Notes under the pieces: generated by a model | What the model saw: the letters and a program-made list of their open reading frames with translations, nothing else | The model's database searches: none | Told to the model about the DNA's origin: nothing | Position numbers and translations under genes: made by a program | Part shown: positions 1 to 9,063 of the stretch, one piece after another | Position numbering within the stretch: position 1 is the first letter of the stretch | How the letters are laid out: each line of letters starts with the position of its first letter | Source of the DNA: Streptomyces hayashii | GTDB taxonomy: Bacteria > Actinomycetota > Actinomycetes > Streptomycetales > Streptomycetaceae | Assembly: GCF_024539815.1 (NCBI RefSeq) | Contig: NZ_JAHHIU010000136.1 | Location: 1 to 38,275 of the forward strand | Direction: 5' to 3' | Length of the DNA: 38,275 nt

Positions 1-222
1 CCCCTCCCCTCCCCTCCCCGGCCCGACCCAGGCTTCCCTGTTCAAGGCAGCGCCCTCCGCGCCGCTGCGGCCCCAGCCATGCGCGCACGAGCCGCACGAC
101 CGGCAAAACGCGGATGGCGAAGAGAACTGGCTGGCCTAACTACCCAGCACCCCACGCCTGCGGGGCGCCGGCCCTGGAAGGGGCCGCCTGATCCAACTAA
201 GCGAAAGTGAGATACGAGCCGT
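1..222. other. Non-coding start of window
   Basis: No convincing gene. Bases 1-19 are a short C-rich run of CCCCT units. Just before the first gene there is a small inverted repeat, ATACG-AGC-CGTAT (212-224), which overlaps its ATG (223-225) and could be an operator or a start-site hairpin. No clear -35/-10 pair is visible. Confidence 0.4.
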
Positions 223-1062
223 ATGGCTGACACGCCACTCCTCTTACCGGCGGATCGGCAGTTGCGCATGGGCAGCTACAACCTCCTCAACGGCGACCAG
301 GAGCGCTGGGAGGACCAGGTCCGCCTGCTGAGCGGCCTGAACCTGGACGTGCTGAACCTTCAGGAGGCCAAGCACTGGGACCAGAAGGACTCCGAACGCG
401 TGTACGCAACCGCGGAACGGCTGGGGATGCAGCCGCTGCTCGCACGGTCGCGCAGTCACGGATGCCACCTCGTCACGTACTACCGGTGGCCGCGGGTGCA
501 GTGTCTGGGGTTCTCCCCCGACGTTGCATGCGGCAACTTCCACCACACCGTCCTGCGAGCCCGGATGCGCATCACCGGGATCCGGGAGCCGGTCGTGCTC
601 CTTCACACCCACCTCGACCCGTTCAGCCCGCAGGACCGGCTGGCAGAAGTCCAGTGGCTGACCGAGCACGCCGGCGCACGCACCCTGCTGGCCGGAGATC
701 TCAACACCCCCGGCGCCGACGACGAAGAGCCGGAGGACTGGGATCTGATCCCGGCGCACCAGCACTCCGGGCACCGCCTCATGCTGCCCGACGGCTCATA
801 CGGCGGCATAGACCGCCGGGCGATCCGCGCGCTCATGCACGCCGGATTCGTCGACCCGCCCGTCCACCTCGATCAGCCCATCCCGCGCACCGCGGGCCAC
901 CTGAGTCCGGAGCAGAAGTGGGACCACCGAGCCGACCATGTCCTGCTCTCCCCCACGCTCGCCCCGGCGCTGCATTCCTACGAGGTACTCGACGACACCG
1001 TCACCCAGCAGCTGAGCGATCACCTCCCGGTCATCGTCACCCTCGACATCGCCCGCATGTGA
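223..1062 (+). CDS. Endonuclease/exonuclease/phosphatase family hydrolase
   Basis: A 279-residue protein with the full EEP (DNase I/AP endonuclease/phosphatase) fold signature: SYNLLNG near the N terminus (Asn), LQEA (metal-binding Glu) around residue 47, HTHLDPF (catalytic His) around 128, LLAGDLNTP (Asp/Asn pair) around 155, and SDHLPVIV (closing Asp-His) near the C terminus. Members cut phosphodiesters in nucleic acids or lipids, or phosphomonoesters; the substrate cannot be read here. No signal peptide is visible, so it is probably cytoplasmic. The ATG at 223 has no strong ribosome site; the next in-frame ATG, at codon 16, starts just before the SYNLLNG motif and is a possible alternative. 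It lies upstream of the transporter/Nudix operon on the same strand, separated by 255 bp with its own candidate regulatory sites, so it may be a separate unit. Confidence 0.8.
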   Translation: MADTPLLLPADRQLRMGSYNLLNGDQERWEDQVRLLSGLNLDVLNLQEAKHWDQKDSERVYATAERLGMQPLLARSRSHGCHLVTYYRWPRVQCLGFSPDVACGNFHHTVLRARMRITGIREPVVLLHTHLDPFSPQDRLAEVQWLTEHAGARTLLAGDLNTPGADDEEPEDWDLIPAHQHSGHRLMLPDGSYGGIDRRAIRALMHAGFVDPPVHLDQPIPRTAGHLSPEQKWDHRADHVLLSPTLAPALHSYEVLDDTVTQQLSDHLPVIVTLDIARM

Positions 1063-1317
1063 CTCCGCCGGGTGGGCCGGCCGAACAGCCGCTGTCCTGC
1101 CGGGCCTCTCGACATACGGACATCGACGCGAGCCTCGGCGTTTCGGCCAACTGCGCGAAGCGTCTGCATCCCTAGACCCCAAGGGTCGGTGCATCCCGCA
1201 GTCTCCGCCGCGCGCTCTATTCCGGGGTTCCCAGCTCGACTGAAACACAGGTGTTCGAAATCCATTTCGGGTCGTTGAGCTTCACGACCCAGCCGCAGCG
1301 ACCGTCAGGGGGCCACG
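1063..1317 (+). promoter_or_regulatory. Upstream region of the main operon, with palindromes
   Basis: This 255-bp gap has no credible gene but three inverted repeats. TAGACCCCAAGGGTC (1173-1187) contains GACCC-CAA-GGGTC. AACAC-AG-GTGTT spans 1244-1255. CGAAAT-CC-ATTTCG spans 1256-1269 and abuts the previous one. The last two lie 49-74 bp before the TTG start at 1318, a sensible place for an operator. A near copy of the first site occurs at 21215-21229. No confident -35/-10 pair was found. Confidence 0.4.
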
Positions 1318-3252
1318 TTGACCTCGGCCAGCACACAGGACCAGCCGGATACCGGCACATCAGAGGCGGGTGCTCCGGACGAGACGAGCAGCGCCCAGGA
1401 CGAGGAGTTCCTCTACCGGGACGAATCGAGGCATCAGGCTGGGGCGCAGCTGACCACCGGCACCATGGCGCGAAGGCTGCCCTCACTGGTTCTGCGGTCA
1501 CTGAAGATGGCCTGGCAGGTGGACCGAGGTGCGACGGCCGGACTGCTCGCGTGCCAGATCGGCACCGGCGTGCTTGCCGCGCTGGGGCTGCTCGCCGTCA
1601 CGGGGTCGATCACCGCGCTGATCTCGTCGGGCGACATCACCGAACGCCTGTGGGAGGCGGCGCCACAGCTGGCGGTCGTCGCCGCGGCCACCGGGCTGCG
1701 GGCGCTGCTGGGGATCACGGTGACGTGGCTGACCGGGCGGCTGCGGCCGGTGCTGGCCCGGGCGGCGGAGCTGACGATGATCGAGGCCGCGCTCGGCGCG
1801 GAGCTGGCGGCGAACAACAAGCCCGGCTACAACGACTTCTACGACATCGCCGACCGCGGTGCCCAGGTCACTCCGGACCTGGTGGACGAGGCGCAGGACG
1901 TGTTGGCAGCAACGGCTACGCTCGCCGCCGGCGCGACCGTTCTCGCCGTGCTGCACCCCGTGCTCCTTCCTCTGCTCCTCCTGGCCTGCCTGCCACAGGC
2001 CGCCGCGTACGTACGGGCCGCCCGGGTGGTGTACCTGGCGGGCCTCGAGACCTCCGGACGCCGCCGCATGCTGCACAAGCTGCGCTGGCACATGGCGTAC
2101 ATGGAGTCCAGCGAGGAGATGCGAGCCTGCCTGGCCGGACCCTTCCTCACCGCCCGATACCGGCGCCTCGCCGCCTCGGTCAACGCCGCGGAGCGCAAAG
2201 CCGCGAACACCGGCGCGTGGATGGGACTGGCCGGCGCCGTTGCCGGCGGAGTGGCGGCGGCCGCAGTGTGGGCAGCGCTGCTGTGGCTCCTCGCCTCCGG
2301 CCGCATGAGCCTCGCGGCCGGAGGCGGCGCGGTCTTCGCACTGCAGACGGCGACCGGTTCCGTGCGCGGCATCATCAACGGCGGGGCCCGACTGGTGCGC
2401 ACCGGCTGGTACGTGCAGGACTGGCAGAACTTCCTCGACAACGCCCACGGGCAGGCCATGACCGCTTCCCGCGGTACCAAGATGCTGTCCGCTCCGCCGG
2501 AGCGGTTCGAGGTCCGCGACGTCACCTACCGGTACGACGGCGCCCCGAAGGACAGTCTCAGCGGCGTCTCCCTCCAGGTGCGGCGCGGGGAGATCATTGC
2601 GCTGGTCGGTGAGAACGGGTCGGGCAAGTCGACCCTGTCGCGGCTGATCTGCGGTCTGCTGCTGCCCACGGCAGGTGAGGTGGCCTGGGACCACGTGGCT
2701 ACGGCCGAGATGGACCCGTGGGAGGCGTGGAAGCATGTCGCCCTGGTGCCGCAGAAGTACACCTACCTGCCCTTGAGCATGCGGGACAACATCACGTTCG
2801 GGCAGGGGGATACCGCAGACGCCGCGGTGCTCGCCGCGTGCGAGGCGTCCGGGGCAACGGACATGCTGCCCCATCTGCGGTCCGGTCTGGACACCCTGCT
2901 GACGTCCGAGTGGTTCGGCGGCCAGCAGCTGTCCGGGGGCCAGTGGCAGCGGGTGGTGCTCACCAGGGCGTTTCACCGGCAGGCGGCTCTGCTGGTGATG
3001 GACGAGCCCACCGCTGCTCTGGACGCGCGGGCCGAGCATCGCATCTTCACCGGGCTGCGGGACCTGGCCAAAGACCGGGCGATCTTGCTGATCACGCACC
3101 GGCTCGCCAACGTCGCCATCGCGGACAAGATCATCGTTCTCGATCAGGGACGCATCGTCCAGGAAGGCTCCTACGAGGAACTCACCCGCGAGCCGGGGCT
3201 GTTCCGCTCCCTGTGGGAACTGCAGCAGCGCACCACCGGCGAGGCAGCATGA
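1318..3252 (+). CDS. ABC transporter, fused membrane and ATPase domains (exporter)
   Basis: A 644-residue half-transporter of the ABCB/exporter type, expected to dimerise in the membrane and pump a substrate out. Residues ~1-60 are a hydrophilic leader, ~65-350 hold hydrophobic helices, and ~395-640 are the ATPase: Walker A GENGSGKST, Q-loop VPQKYTYLPL, signature LSGGQ, Walker B LLVMDEPTAALD and H-loop ITHRL. All catalytic motifs are intact. There is no N-terminal peptidase domain of the kind seen in leader-cleaving bacteriocin exporters. TTG at 1318 was chosen because CAGGGGG lies just upstream; an ATG at codon 50, before the first hydrophobic segment, is the alternative. It heads the operon and overlaps the HIT gene by 4 bp. 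The exported molecule is unknown. Confidence 0.88.
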   Translation: MTSASTQDQPDTGTSEAGAPDETSSAQDEEFLYRDESRHQAGAQLTTGTMARRLPSLVLRSLKMAWQVDRGATAGLLACQIGTGVLAALGLLAVTGSITALISSGDITERLWEAAPQLAVVAAATGLRALLGITVTWLTGRLRPVLARAAELTMIEAALGAELAANNKPGYNDFYDIADRGAQVTPDLVDEAQDVLAATATLAAGATVLAVLHPVLLPLLLLACLPQAAAYVRAARVVYLAGLETSGRRRMLHKLRWHMAYMESSEEMRACLAGPFLTARYRRLAASVNAAERKAANTGAWMGLAGAVAGGVAAAAVWAALLWLLASGRMSLAAGGGAVFALQTATGSVRGIINGGARLVRTGWYVQDWQNFLDNAHGQAMTASRGTKMLSAPPERFEVRDVTYRYDGAPKDSLSGVSLQVRRGEIIALVGENGSGKSTLSRLICGLLLPTAGEVAWDHVATAEMDPWEAWKHVALVPQKYTYLPLSMRDNITFGQGDTADAAVLAACEASGATDMLPHLRSGLDTLLTSEWFGGQQLSGGQWQRVVLTRAFHRQAALLVMDEPTAALDARAEHRIFTGLRDLAKDRAILLITHRLANVAIADKIIVLDQGRIVQEGSYEELTREPGLFRSLWELQQRTTGEAA

Positions 3253-3794
3253 TTCCCGACCACCCTCAGTCCCAGTCCGCGCACTCGCCAGCCGGCAGCG
3301 CCTGGCCGGCGGACTTCACCGCGCACCGGGTCGGCGCCGGCTGCCCGATGTGCCGAAACGACTTCGTCGCCGACGACATCGGCTGGGGCCTGCTCGTACG
3401 GCGCGGTGAGGTCAGCAACGCCTACCTGTGGCGCAGCGGCCACGTTCGCGGGTATGCCGTCGTGATCTACACCGGCCGTCATGTCGCCGAGCCCACTGAG
3501 CTGGACGAGGGAGAGGCGGCCGCGTTCTGGCGCGACGTCCTCGTCCTGGGCCGCGCGGTGGAGGCGCTCTACGAGCCGCTGAAGATGAACTACCTGTTGC
3601 TGGGGAACCAGATCCCGCACGCCCACTGGCACTGCGTTCCGCGACGTGGAGCCGGAACGGACCCGGCGCCGGGCGGCCCGCCGCCCTTCGACGCGCTCGA
3701 TCTCGGACGGCAGGACGAGGAGCAGCTGCAGGCGGATGCCCGAGCACTGCGCCAGCTGCTGCATTCCTCCGGCCGACCGGGGGTGCGGAGATGA
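3249..3794 (+). CDS. HIT family nucleotide-binding protein
   Basis: A 181-residue protein with the histidine-triad motif HAHWHCVPR (H-x-H-x-H) around residue 121 and a CPMC pair near residue 31 that often binds zinc in HIT proteins. HIT enzymes hydrolyse or transfer nucleoside monophosphates from phosphoramidates, dinucleoside polyphosphates or NDP-sugars through a histidine intermediate; the substrate here is unknown. Residues ~1-25 and the Pro/Gly-rich stretch after the motif look disordered. The ATG overlaps the ABC stop and its own stop overlaps the next ATG (ATGA at both ends), so translation is probably coupled. A HIT protein among Nudix enzymes suggests handling of a nucleoside-diphosphate-linked compound. 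Confidence 0.85.
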   Translation: MIPDHPQSQSAHSPAGSAWPADFTAHRVGAGCPMCRNDFVADDIGWGLLVRRGEVSNAYLWRSGHVRGYAVVIYTGRHVAEPTELDEGEAAAFWRDVLVLGRAVEALYEPLKMNYLLLGNQIPHAHWHCVPRRGAGTDPAPGGPPPFDALDLGRQDEEQLQADARALRQLLHSSGRPGVRR

Positions 3795-4828
3795 ACGGCG
3801 CAGAGTCGGACGTGATAGTCGTGGCGGGGATCCTGACGCTGTTCTACCGGATCGTCCCAACCGTGGTCGGCGAAGGTCCTGCGGGGACCGCCACCCGCAA
3901 CTATGTGGCCCGGGACAGCGACGGAGCCCGGTGGTTCGTGAAGGCCTACCCGGCGGGCACCGATCTGGACGCGGAGCGCCAGGCGCTCGAGCTCGGCGAG
4001 TTCGCGCGGCTCGGCCGGATCCCGGTGCCGGTAGTGCGCAAGACCCTGGGCGGTGACCTCATCGCGGCCGCCGGCGGCATGGCGGTGTCGGTCGCGGCGT
4101 ACGTCGAGGACACCGAGACAGCGGAGGGCGGCCTGTCCCGCGATCGGTGGGCCGCGGTGGGCGAGACCGTCGGGCGCCTTCACCGGACCCTGGCCCGGCA
4201 CCCGGCCGGACCTCCGCGCCGCGTGCCCGCCCGGGAAGTCTGCGACGTGAAGCGGGCCCGGCAGCGCCTTGACCGGCTGCTCGCCCTCTTCGCCAAGAGG
4301 CCGCCCACCTCGGGGTTTCCCGCCTGGGCACGGGAGACCGCCGCCCGGCGGCTCGACGCGCTGCCTGCCGTGGCCGACATGGTCAAAGGGCTGCCGGCGA
4401 CATTGACGGTGCAGACCGTCCACGGAGACCTGGCCTCGCCCAACCTGCTCCTGCGCGGACAGCATGTGGCGGCATTGATCGACTTCCGGCCGCCCGGTCA
4501 CCGCAGCCCCGCCTGGGAGTTCGGCCGGATCGTCCTGGACCCACGTACTGTCCTGGCGCAACCGCAGTGGCCTACCGGCCTCGCAGAAGCTGTCGCTGCC
4601 TACCGGGCAGCCAACCCGGCGCTGCCGGCCGAAGAACTCCTCGCCGTGCCCCGCCTTGCCGCCGGATACCTGGCCTGCTCGGTGTATCCCCTGTCCGAGG
4701 CCGTCGACGACCCGGCCGCCGTCACCCCCGAACTCGAAGCGTACGGCCGCAACCGGCAGGCGGCCATGACCGAGCTGTGCGAGCGCCTGCCGGAAGCCGA
4801 GGAGGTGCTCCATGACCTCCTCCACTGA
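3791..4828 (+). CDS. Aminoglycoside phosphotransferase (APH)-fold kinase
   Basis: A 345-residue protein with the APH/choline-kinase fold. The catalytic loop VHGDLASPN (H-G-D-x4-N) is near residue 215 and the metal-binding ALIDFRPPG near 234. The N lobe has WFVKAYPAG, with the probable ATP-binding Lys. Relatives phosphorylate hydroxyls of antibiotics, sugars, amino acids or choline-like compounds; the family alone does not show which. The spacing from the HGD loop to IDF is normal, so the kinase is probably active. It overlaps the HIT gene by 4 bp and the MFS gene by 17 bp. Between two exporters it could be a self-resistance kinase or a biosynthetic one. Confidence 0.82.
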   Translation: MNGAESDVIVVAGILTLFYRIVPTVVGEGPAGTATRNYVARDSDGARWFVKAYPAGTDLDAERQALELGEFARLGRIPVPVVRKTLGGDLIAAAGGMAVSVAAYVEDTETAEGGLSRDRWAAVGETVGRLHRTLARHPAGPPRRVPAREVCDVKRARQRLDRLLALFAKRPPTSGFPAWARETAARRLDALPAVADMVKGLPATLTVQTVHGDLASPNLLLRGQHVAALIDFRPPGHRSPAWEFGRIVLDPRTVLAQPQWPTGLAEAVAAYRAANPALPAEELLAVPRLAAGYLACSVYPLSEAVDDPAAVTPELEAYGRNRQAAMTELCERLPEAEEVLHDLLH

Positions 4829-6197
4829 CCCCTCCTCCTCTCCCGGCACCCGGCCGTCGTTGTGGTGGCACCGCAACTTCCGCCGATACCTGACCGGGCA
4901 GGCAGCCAGCGTGACCGGCAGTTCGATCAGCAGCATGGTGATCCCCGTGCTGGCGGTGCTCGAACTGGATGCGACCACCGCCGAGGTCGCCTGGCTGACG
5001 TTCCTCGGCCAACTGCCGCCCGCACTGCTGGCATTGCACGCCGGGGCCCTCGCCGACCGCCACTCCAAGCGACGGCAGATGATCATCGGCGACCTGGTCA
5101 GCGCCGCCGCGCTGGCCAGCGTGCCGGTGGCGGCCGCGCTGAACCGGCTGTCCCTGACCCAGCTGATGGTGGTCGCGGCAGTGCAAGGCGCGGCGGGGGT
5201 GCTGCACGATGCCGCCGCGATCAGTCTCCTGCCCAGCCTGGTCGACCGGTCCCTGCTCCAGCGGAGCAACAGCCGCGTCGGCAGCCTCTTCGCCGTCGCC
5301 GCCACCGCGGGCAGCAACCTCGGCGCCGCCCTGACCTCGCTCCTCGGCCCGGCCCGGGCGCTACTCGGGGATGTCCTGTCCTACCTCGTCAGCGCCTGGT
5401 GCACCGCCCGCATCCAGGTCCCCGAAAGCGCCCGGCCGGCAGCGGAAGGACGCCGGCTGCACACCGAGATCGGTGAGGGCCTGCGCTACGTAAACGACGA
5501 CCACCGGCTGCGCACCCTGACCCTCGTCAACGCGACGACGTCGTTTGCCCTGGCGCTCCTCAATACCTTGTGGGCGCTGTACCTGCTCCGGTCCCTCGCC
5601 ATGGGCGCGACCGCCTTCGGCGTGGTCCTGGGCATCGGAGCCCTAGGCGCGGCGACCGGCGCTCTGGCCGCCCCCTCGCTCGCGGCGCGGTATGGGCCCG
5701 GGCCGATGATGCTCGCCGCACTCGCGACCACCCCGCTCACCCAGATCCCTCCGCTCCTCGCCTCCCCGGGCCTGGTCTGGCAGTTCGCCATCGGTGGTGC
5801 GCTGTTCCTTCAGCTGGCCTGTGCCGCGGCCGCGGGAACGACCCAGCGCACCATTCGCCAGGTCGTCACCGCCAACGGCATGCAGGCCCGCATGCAGGCC
5901 GTGAGTACCTGGCTCACCTCCGGTACACGGCCCGTAGCCGCGCTCCTCGCCGGCGGGCTCGGCACCTGGATCGGCGTGCGCCCCACCCTGGCCGCCGGCA
6001 CCTGCCTCCTCCTCGTCCCCCTCGCGGTCCTCTACCGCTCCCCGCTGCGCAATCTGCTGGACATGCCCAGCTCGCCCGCCGTGGCTTCCCCTTCAGCCGA
6101 GGCCGTCACACCTACGACGCCGTCGAGGCCGACCGTCCCCCATCCCGCAGTCCCCGTGGACGTGCGGCACGACCGCTCCCCGGAAGGTGGCCCGTGA
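4812..6197 (+). CDS. MFS transporter (exporter)
   Basis: A 461-residue major facilitator protein with about 10-12 hydrophobic helices between residues ~25 and 410. It contains the loop signature GALADRHSKRRQM (the G-x3-D-R-x-x-R/K-R-x motif between helices 2 and 3) near residue 78. It resembles the MFS_3/enterobactin-exporter-like branch used by actinomycetes for drug and metabolite efflux. The last ~50 residues are a Pro/Thr/Ser-rich tail without structure. The start overlaps the APH gene by 17 bp and the stop overlaps the next GTG. With the ABC protein this is the second exporter in the operon; both presumably serve the same or related product. Confidence 0.87.
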   Translation: MTSSTDPSSSPGTRPSLWWHRNFRRYLTGQAASVTGSSISSMVIPVLAVLELDATTAEVAWLTFLGQLPPALLALHAGALADRHSKRRQMIIGDLVSAAALASVPVAAALNRLSLTQLMVVAAVQGAAGVLHDAAAISLLPSLVDRSLLQRSNSRVGSLFAVAATAGSNLGAALTSLLGPARALLGDVLSYLVSAWCTARIQVPESARPAAEGRRLHTEIGEGLRYVNDDHRLRTLTLVNATTSFALALLNTLWALYLLRSLAMGATAFGVVLGIGALGAATGALAAPSLAARYGPGPMMLAALATTPLTQIPPLLASPGLVWQFAIGGALFLQLACAAAAGTTQRTIRQVVTANGMQARMQAVSTWLTSGTRPVAALLAGGLGTWIGVRPTLAAGTCLLLVPLAVLYRSPLRNLLDMPSSPAVASPSAEAVTPTTPSRPTVPHPAVPVDVRHDRSPEGGP

Positions 6198-7798
6198 GCA
6201 TCCACCTGCACACGGCCCCCGGCCAGGAGCCGTCATCGGCGAGCCCGCCGCCAGGCACGCCCCTCCCTCCCAGCCCGTACATCCCGTCCCACACGTCCCG
6301 AGGTGATCACGTGCCGCCCTCCCGCTCTGATATCCGCGCGACCATCGAGACCTATCTCAGCCGGCATGCCGAGGAACGAGACTCCCTGGAAGGGTTGTTG
6401 TCTGTCCTCGACGCCGCCGAGGAGCCGTCCAGCCGCGCCACGCTGCCCGGACACGTGACCTGCAGCGCCGTGGTCATCGACCGTGACCGCCGGGTGCTCC
6501 ACATCGGCCATCGGGTGACAGGGCTGCTCCTTTGCCCCGGCGGCCACGTTGAGGCGGGTGACCGTACGCTCCTGGCCGCTGCCGTGCGCGAGGTGTGCGA
6601 AGAGGCCGGATTGCGCCCTGGCGACCTGTGCCTGACCCCGCAGTTCCTTGCCGAGCCGATCGATGTGGACGTGCATGACATTGACGCCAACCCGGCCAAG
6701 GGCGAGCCCGCTCACCAGCACTTCGATGTCCGCTTCGCGTTCTACCTCACCGCCGAGCAGCCGCCCGCGCTCGCTCTGCAGGACGAGGAAGTCGCCGGAG
6801 CCCAGTGGCTCCCGTACGCCGACGTGCGGTCCCCCACGCTGCGGGCCAAGCTCCTGGCCGCCGAGCCGCACGGCCTCGATGGGTGCCCTGAGCCCGTCAA
6901 CGCGAGCGCCCTGATCCATGACGGAGCCGGCCGGTACCTCCTTCACCTTCGGGATGACCGGGAGGGCATCTGGGAGCCGTGGGTGCTGGCCCTCCTCGGT
7001 GGCGGCCGCACGAAGGACGACACCTGCCTTGAGGCAACGCTGCGCCGCGAACTCGCCGAGGAAGTGCCGGGCCTGGAGCCCACGGAACTTATGCCGTTTG
7101 CCGTGGAAGAGGCGACGAGTGTCGACGGCCTGACGGTGCCCATCAGCGTCTACGCCGGGCGCTGGAGTGGAGATGCCGCGGCGGTGGATCTCCGCGAAGG
7201 TGTCCTGCTGACGTGGTGCACCGTGGACATGCTCGACCGGCTGCGCCTGAGCCCCGGGCTCGGGGAGCTGATCCGGCGCCACGCGGCCGAACACCCCGCA
7301 GCCGAGGGACCGCCGGACGACACCTATCCGTTGACCAGCGAGGCCCCGCCGGGGACCGAGCTGCACCTCGTCGGTGTGCACCTCCATCTCCAGGACGACC
7401 AGGGCCGGATCCTCCTCGGCCTGCGCCACCCGGATTCCGCCTTCGCGCCGAACACCTGGCACTTCCTGGCCGGCCACTGCGAGCGGGAAGCCGCGATCGA
7501 CTGCCTGGTCCGGGAGGCGAAAGAGGAAGCAGGCCTCACCATCGCGCCCGAGGACGTCGACCTCGTCCACACGGTGCACCATGTCGACTCCCCCAACGTG
7601 CGGCCCAGGATCGCGCTCGTCTTCCAGGCCCGCTCCTGGACCGGCGACCCGGAGGTCCTGGAGCCCGACCGGTGCGTGGAGTGGCGCTGGTGGGAGCCGC
7701 AGGAACTTCCGGCCGCAGTCGTGCCGTACACCCGACGGGCGATCGACGGAATCCTCCGGGGGCGCCCATACTCCGAGCACGGCTGGGGCGAGCAATGA
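6194..7798 (+). CDS. Triple-Nudix-domain protein
   Basis: A protein of about 534 residues carrying three Nudix folds in tandem. The Nudix boxes read PGGHVEAGD...REVCEEAGL (~residue 115), LGGGRTKDD...RRELAEEVPG (~275) and LAGHCERE...REAKEEAGL (~430). The Nudix REx2EE helix is kept in all three, but the first box Glu is Asp in the first two and shifted in the third, so one or more domains may bind rather than cleave. Nudix enzymes hydrolyse X-linked nucleoside diphosphates. The GTG at 6194 overlaps the MFS stop (GTGA) and follows GGAAGGTGG. A GTG at 6311, with its own GAGGTG, would skip a Pro-rich, unconserved-looking leader and is an equally good start. The stop overlaps the next ATG by 4 bp. 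Three Nudix domains in one chain is unusual. Confidence 0.83.
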   Translation: MSIHLHTAPGQEPSSASPPPGTPLPPSPYIPSHTSRGDHVPPSRSDIRATIETYLSRHAEERDSLEGLLSVLDAAEEPSSRATLPGHVTCSAVVIDRDRRVLHIGHRVTGLLLCPGGHVEAGDRTLLAAAVREVCEEAGLRPGDLCLTPQFLAEPIDVDVHDIDANPAKGEPAHQHFDVRFAFYLTAEQPPALALQDEEVAGAQWLPYADVRSPTLRAKLLAAEPHGLDGCPEPVNASALIHDGAGRYLLHLRDDREGIWEPWVLALLGGGRTKDDTCLEATLRRELAEEVPGLEPTELMPFAVEEATSVDGLTVPISVYAGRWSGDAAAVDLREGVLLTWCTVDMLDRLRLSPGLGELIRRHAAEHPAAEGPPDDTYPLTSEAPPGTELHLVGVHLHLQDDQGRILLGLRHPDSAFAPNTWHFLAGHCEREAAIDCLVREAKEEAGLTIAPEDVDLVHTVHHVDSPNVRPRIALVFQARSWTGDPEVLEPDRCVEWRWWEPQELPAAVVPYTRRAIDGILRGRPYSEHGWGEQ

Positions 7799-9063
7799 GC
7801 ACTCTGGACACCTGTCCCGCCGCCGGACCAGTCGGCGGGGCCACGCCGACGGATACACAAGCGGATCCGGCAGCCGCGCGGGCGGCGATGGTCGCCCGAC
7901 TCGAGGAGGAAGGGTCTTTGCGGCCGGGCCCGGTCCGCGACGCCCTCCTCGCGCTACCCCGCGAGGTGCTGATGCCGCAGGCGTACGTACGGCGCAGCGC
8001 CCCGGGCAAGGAGCCGCCGCGGTGGGATCTGCTGGACTGGTCGGCGCCGCAGGACCGCCCCGAGCTCCTCGGGCTGCTGTACGGCGGGGCCAGCGTGCTC
8101 GTCCAGCACGACGGGGAGCCGCTGCTGGGCCGAGCGCGGGGGACGCGGTCGGGGGCGTCGATCACGTCGATGTCGACGGCGATGAGCCTGACCGCCTCGC
8201 TGCTGGAAGAGCTGGATCTGCGCCCGGGTCTGCGCGTGCTGGACGTCGGGACGGGCGCGGGGGTGACCGCCGCGGTGGCCTGCCAGGTCTGTGGCGACCG
8301 GGAGGTGACGACCCTCGACCGGGACCGGCACCTCACCGACGCGGCCGCCGCCCGGCTGGCCGACCTCGGCTTCCGGCCGCAGGTGGTGTGCGGGTCGGGC
8401 GAACAGGGCGTGCCGGTACGGGAGTTCGACCGGATCTTCGTGTCGTACACGGTGGAGCGCGTGCCGACGGCCCTGGTCGAGCAGCTCGCGCCCGACGGCA
8501 AGCTGCTGGCGCACGTGACCAGCGCGTCCCCGTCGTGGCCCGGCCTCGCCGTCGTCGGACGCACCGCCGACGGGCGGATCACGGCAGAGCTGCGGGCCGT
8601 GGAGTTCGCCCACCGTGCCGGGCACGGCATGGCGCGGATCTGGCTCACGAAGGAGTTCCCGCAGCGCATGGCCACCGAGCCCGGCACGTGGACCCAGCGG
8701 AGCATGCTGGCGCCGCCCGCGGACAGCGACCGCGGATTCTGGCTGGCGGCCGACCATCTCCTCGGAGGCGGTCTGGTGCGGGACTTCGGCGCCGAGCACG
8801 TCGTGATCGGCGCGCCCGGCTGCGGATCCTGGATGCGCGCGGAGCCGATGGGCCACCGGCGCTGGAGGGTCACCGTCCAAGGGCCGCGGGACATCTGGAA
8901 AGAGATCCAGGACCTCGCCGACCGGTGGCGGGCCGCACGCTCCCCCGACCGCTACCGCCTCTACTTCGACGCGGACGGCGGGCAGCGCGCCGCGTCCGAA
9001 TGCGGACGCCTGACCTGGCACCTACCCGCCCCCCAACCGCTCGATGAGGGAGCCACCTCGTGA
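7795..9063 (+). CDS. PIMT-like O-methyltransferase (FxLD-system type)
   Basis: A 422-residue SAM-dependent methyltransferase of the protein-L-isoaspartate methyltransferase (PIMT) type. The N-terminal part has VRDALLALPREVLMPQAY, matching the PIMT 'V...A...VPRe.FvP' region. Motif I, RVLDVGTGAG, is near residue 146, and FDRIFVSYTVERVP fills the post-I/motif II area. It is longer than housekeeping Pcm (~210 residues); the extra ~170 C-terminal residues match the extended PIMT-like proteins annotated 'methyltransferase, FxLD system', which in other actinomycetes sit beside class I lanthipeptide genes and methylate Asp side chains. That assignment is from remembered family features, not a search. 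It overlaps both neighbours by 4 bp. A second PIMT-like domain is at the end of the 12981-15290 product. Confidence 0.72.
   Translation: MSTLDTCPAAGPVGGATPTDTQADPAAARAAMVARLEEEGSLRPGPVRDALLALPREVLMPQAYVRRSAPGKEPPRWDLLDWSAPQDRPELLGLLYGGASVLVQHDGEPLLGRARGTRSGASITSMSTAMSLTASLLEELDLRPGLRVLDVGTGAGVTAAVACQVCGDREVTTLDRDRHLTDAAAARLADLGFRPQVVCGSGEQGVPVREFDRIFVSYTVERVPTALVEQLAPDGKLLAHVTSASPSWPGLAVVGRTADGRITAELRAVEFAHRAGHGMARIWLTKEFPQRMATEPGTWTQRSMLAPPADSDRGFWLAADHLLGGGLVRDFGAEHVVIGAPGCGSWMRAEPMGHRRWRVTVQGPRDIWKEIQDLADRWRAARSPDRYRLYFDADGGQRAASECGRLTWHLPAPQPLDEGATS

Noticed and set aside
1072..1278. Lanthipeptide precursor gene upstream of the ABC transporter
   Set aside because: The 68-codon frame there lacks an FxLD motif, a Ser/Thr/Cys-rich core and a ribosome site; the DNA looks regulatory.
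1498..3099. Long open frame on the - strand opposite the ABC gene
   Set aside because: Typical high-GC mirror frame: no motifs, biased composition, while the + strand has all ABC motifs.
5570..6193. Upstream extension of the triple-Nudix gene
   Set aside because: It lies entirely inside the MFS gene in another frame and is Arg/Pro-rich; the coupled GTG at 6194 or GTG at 6311 explains the gene.
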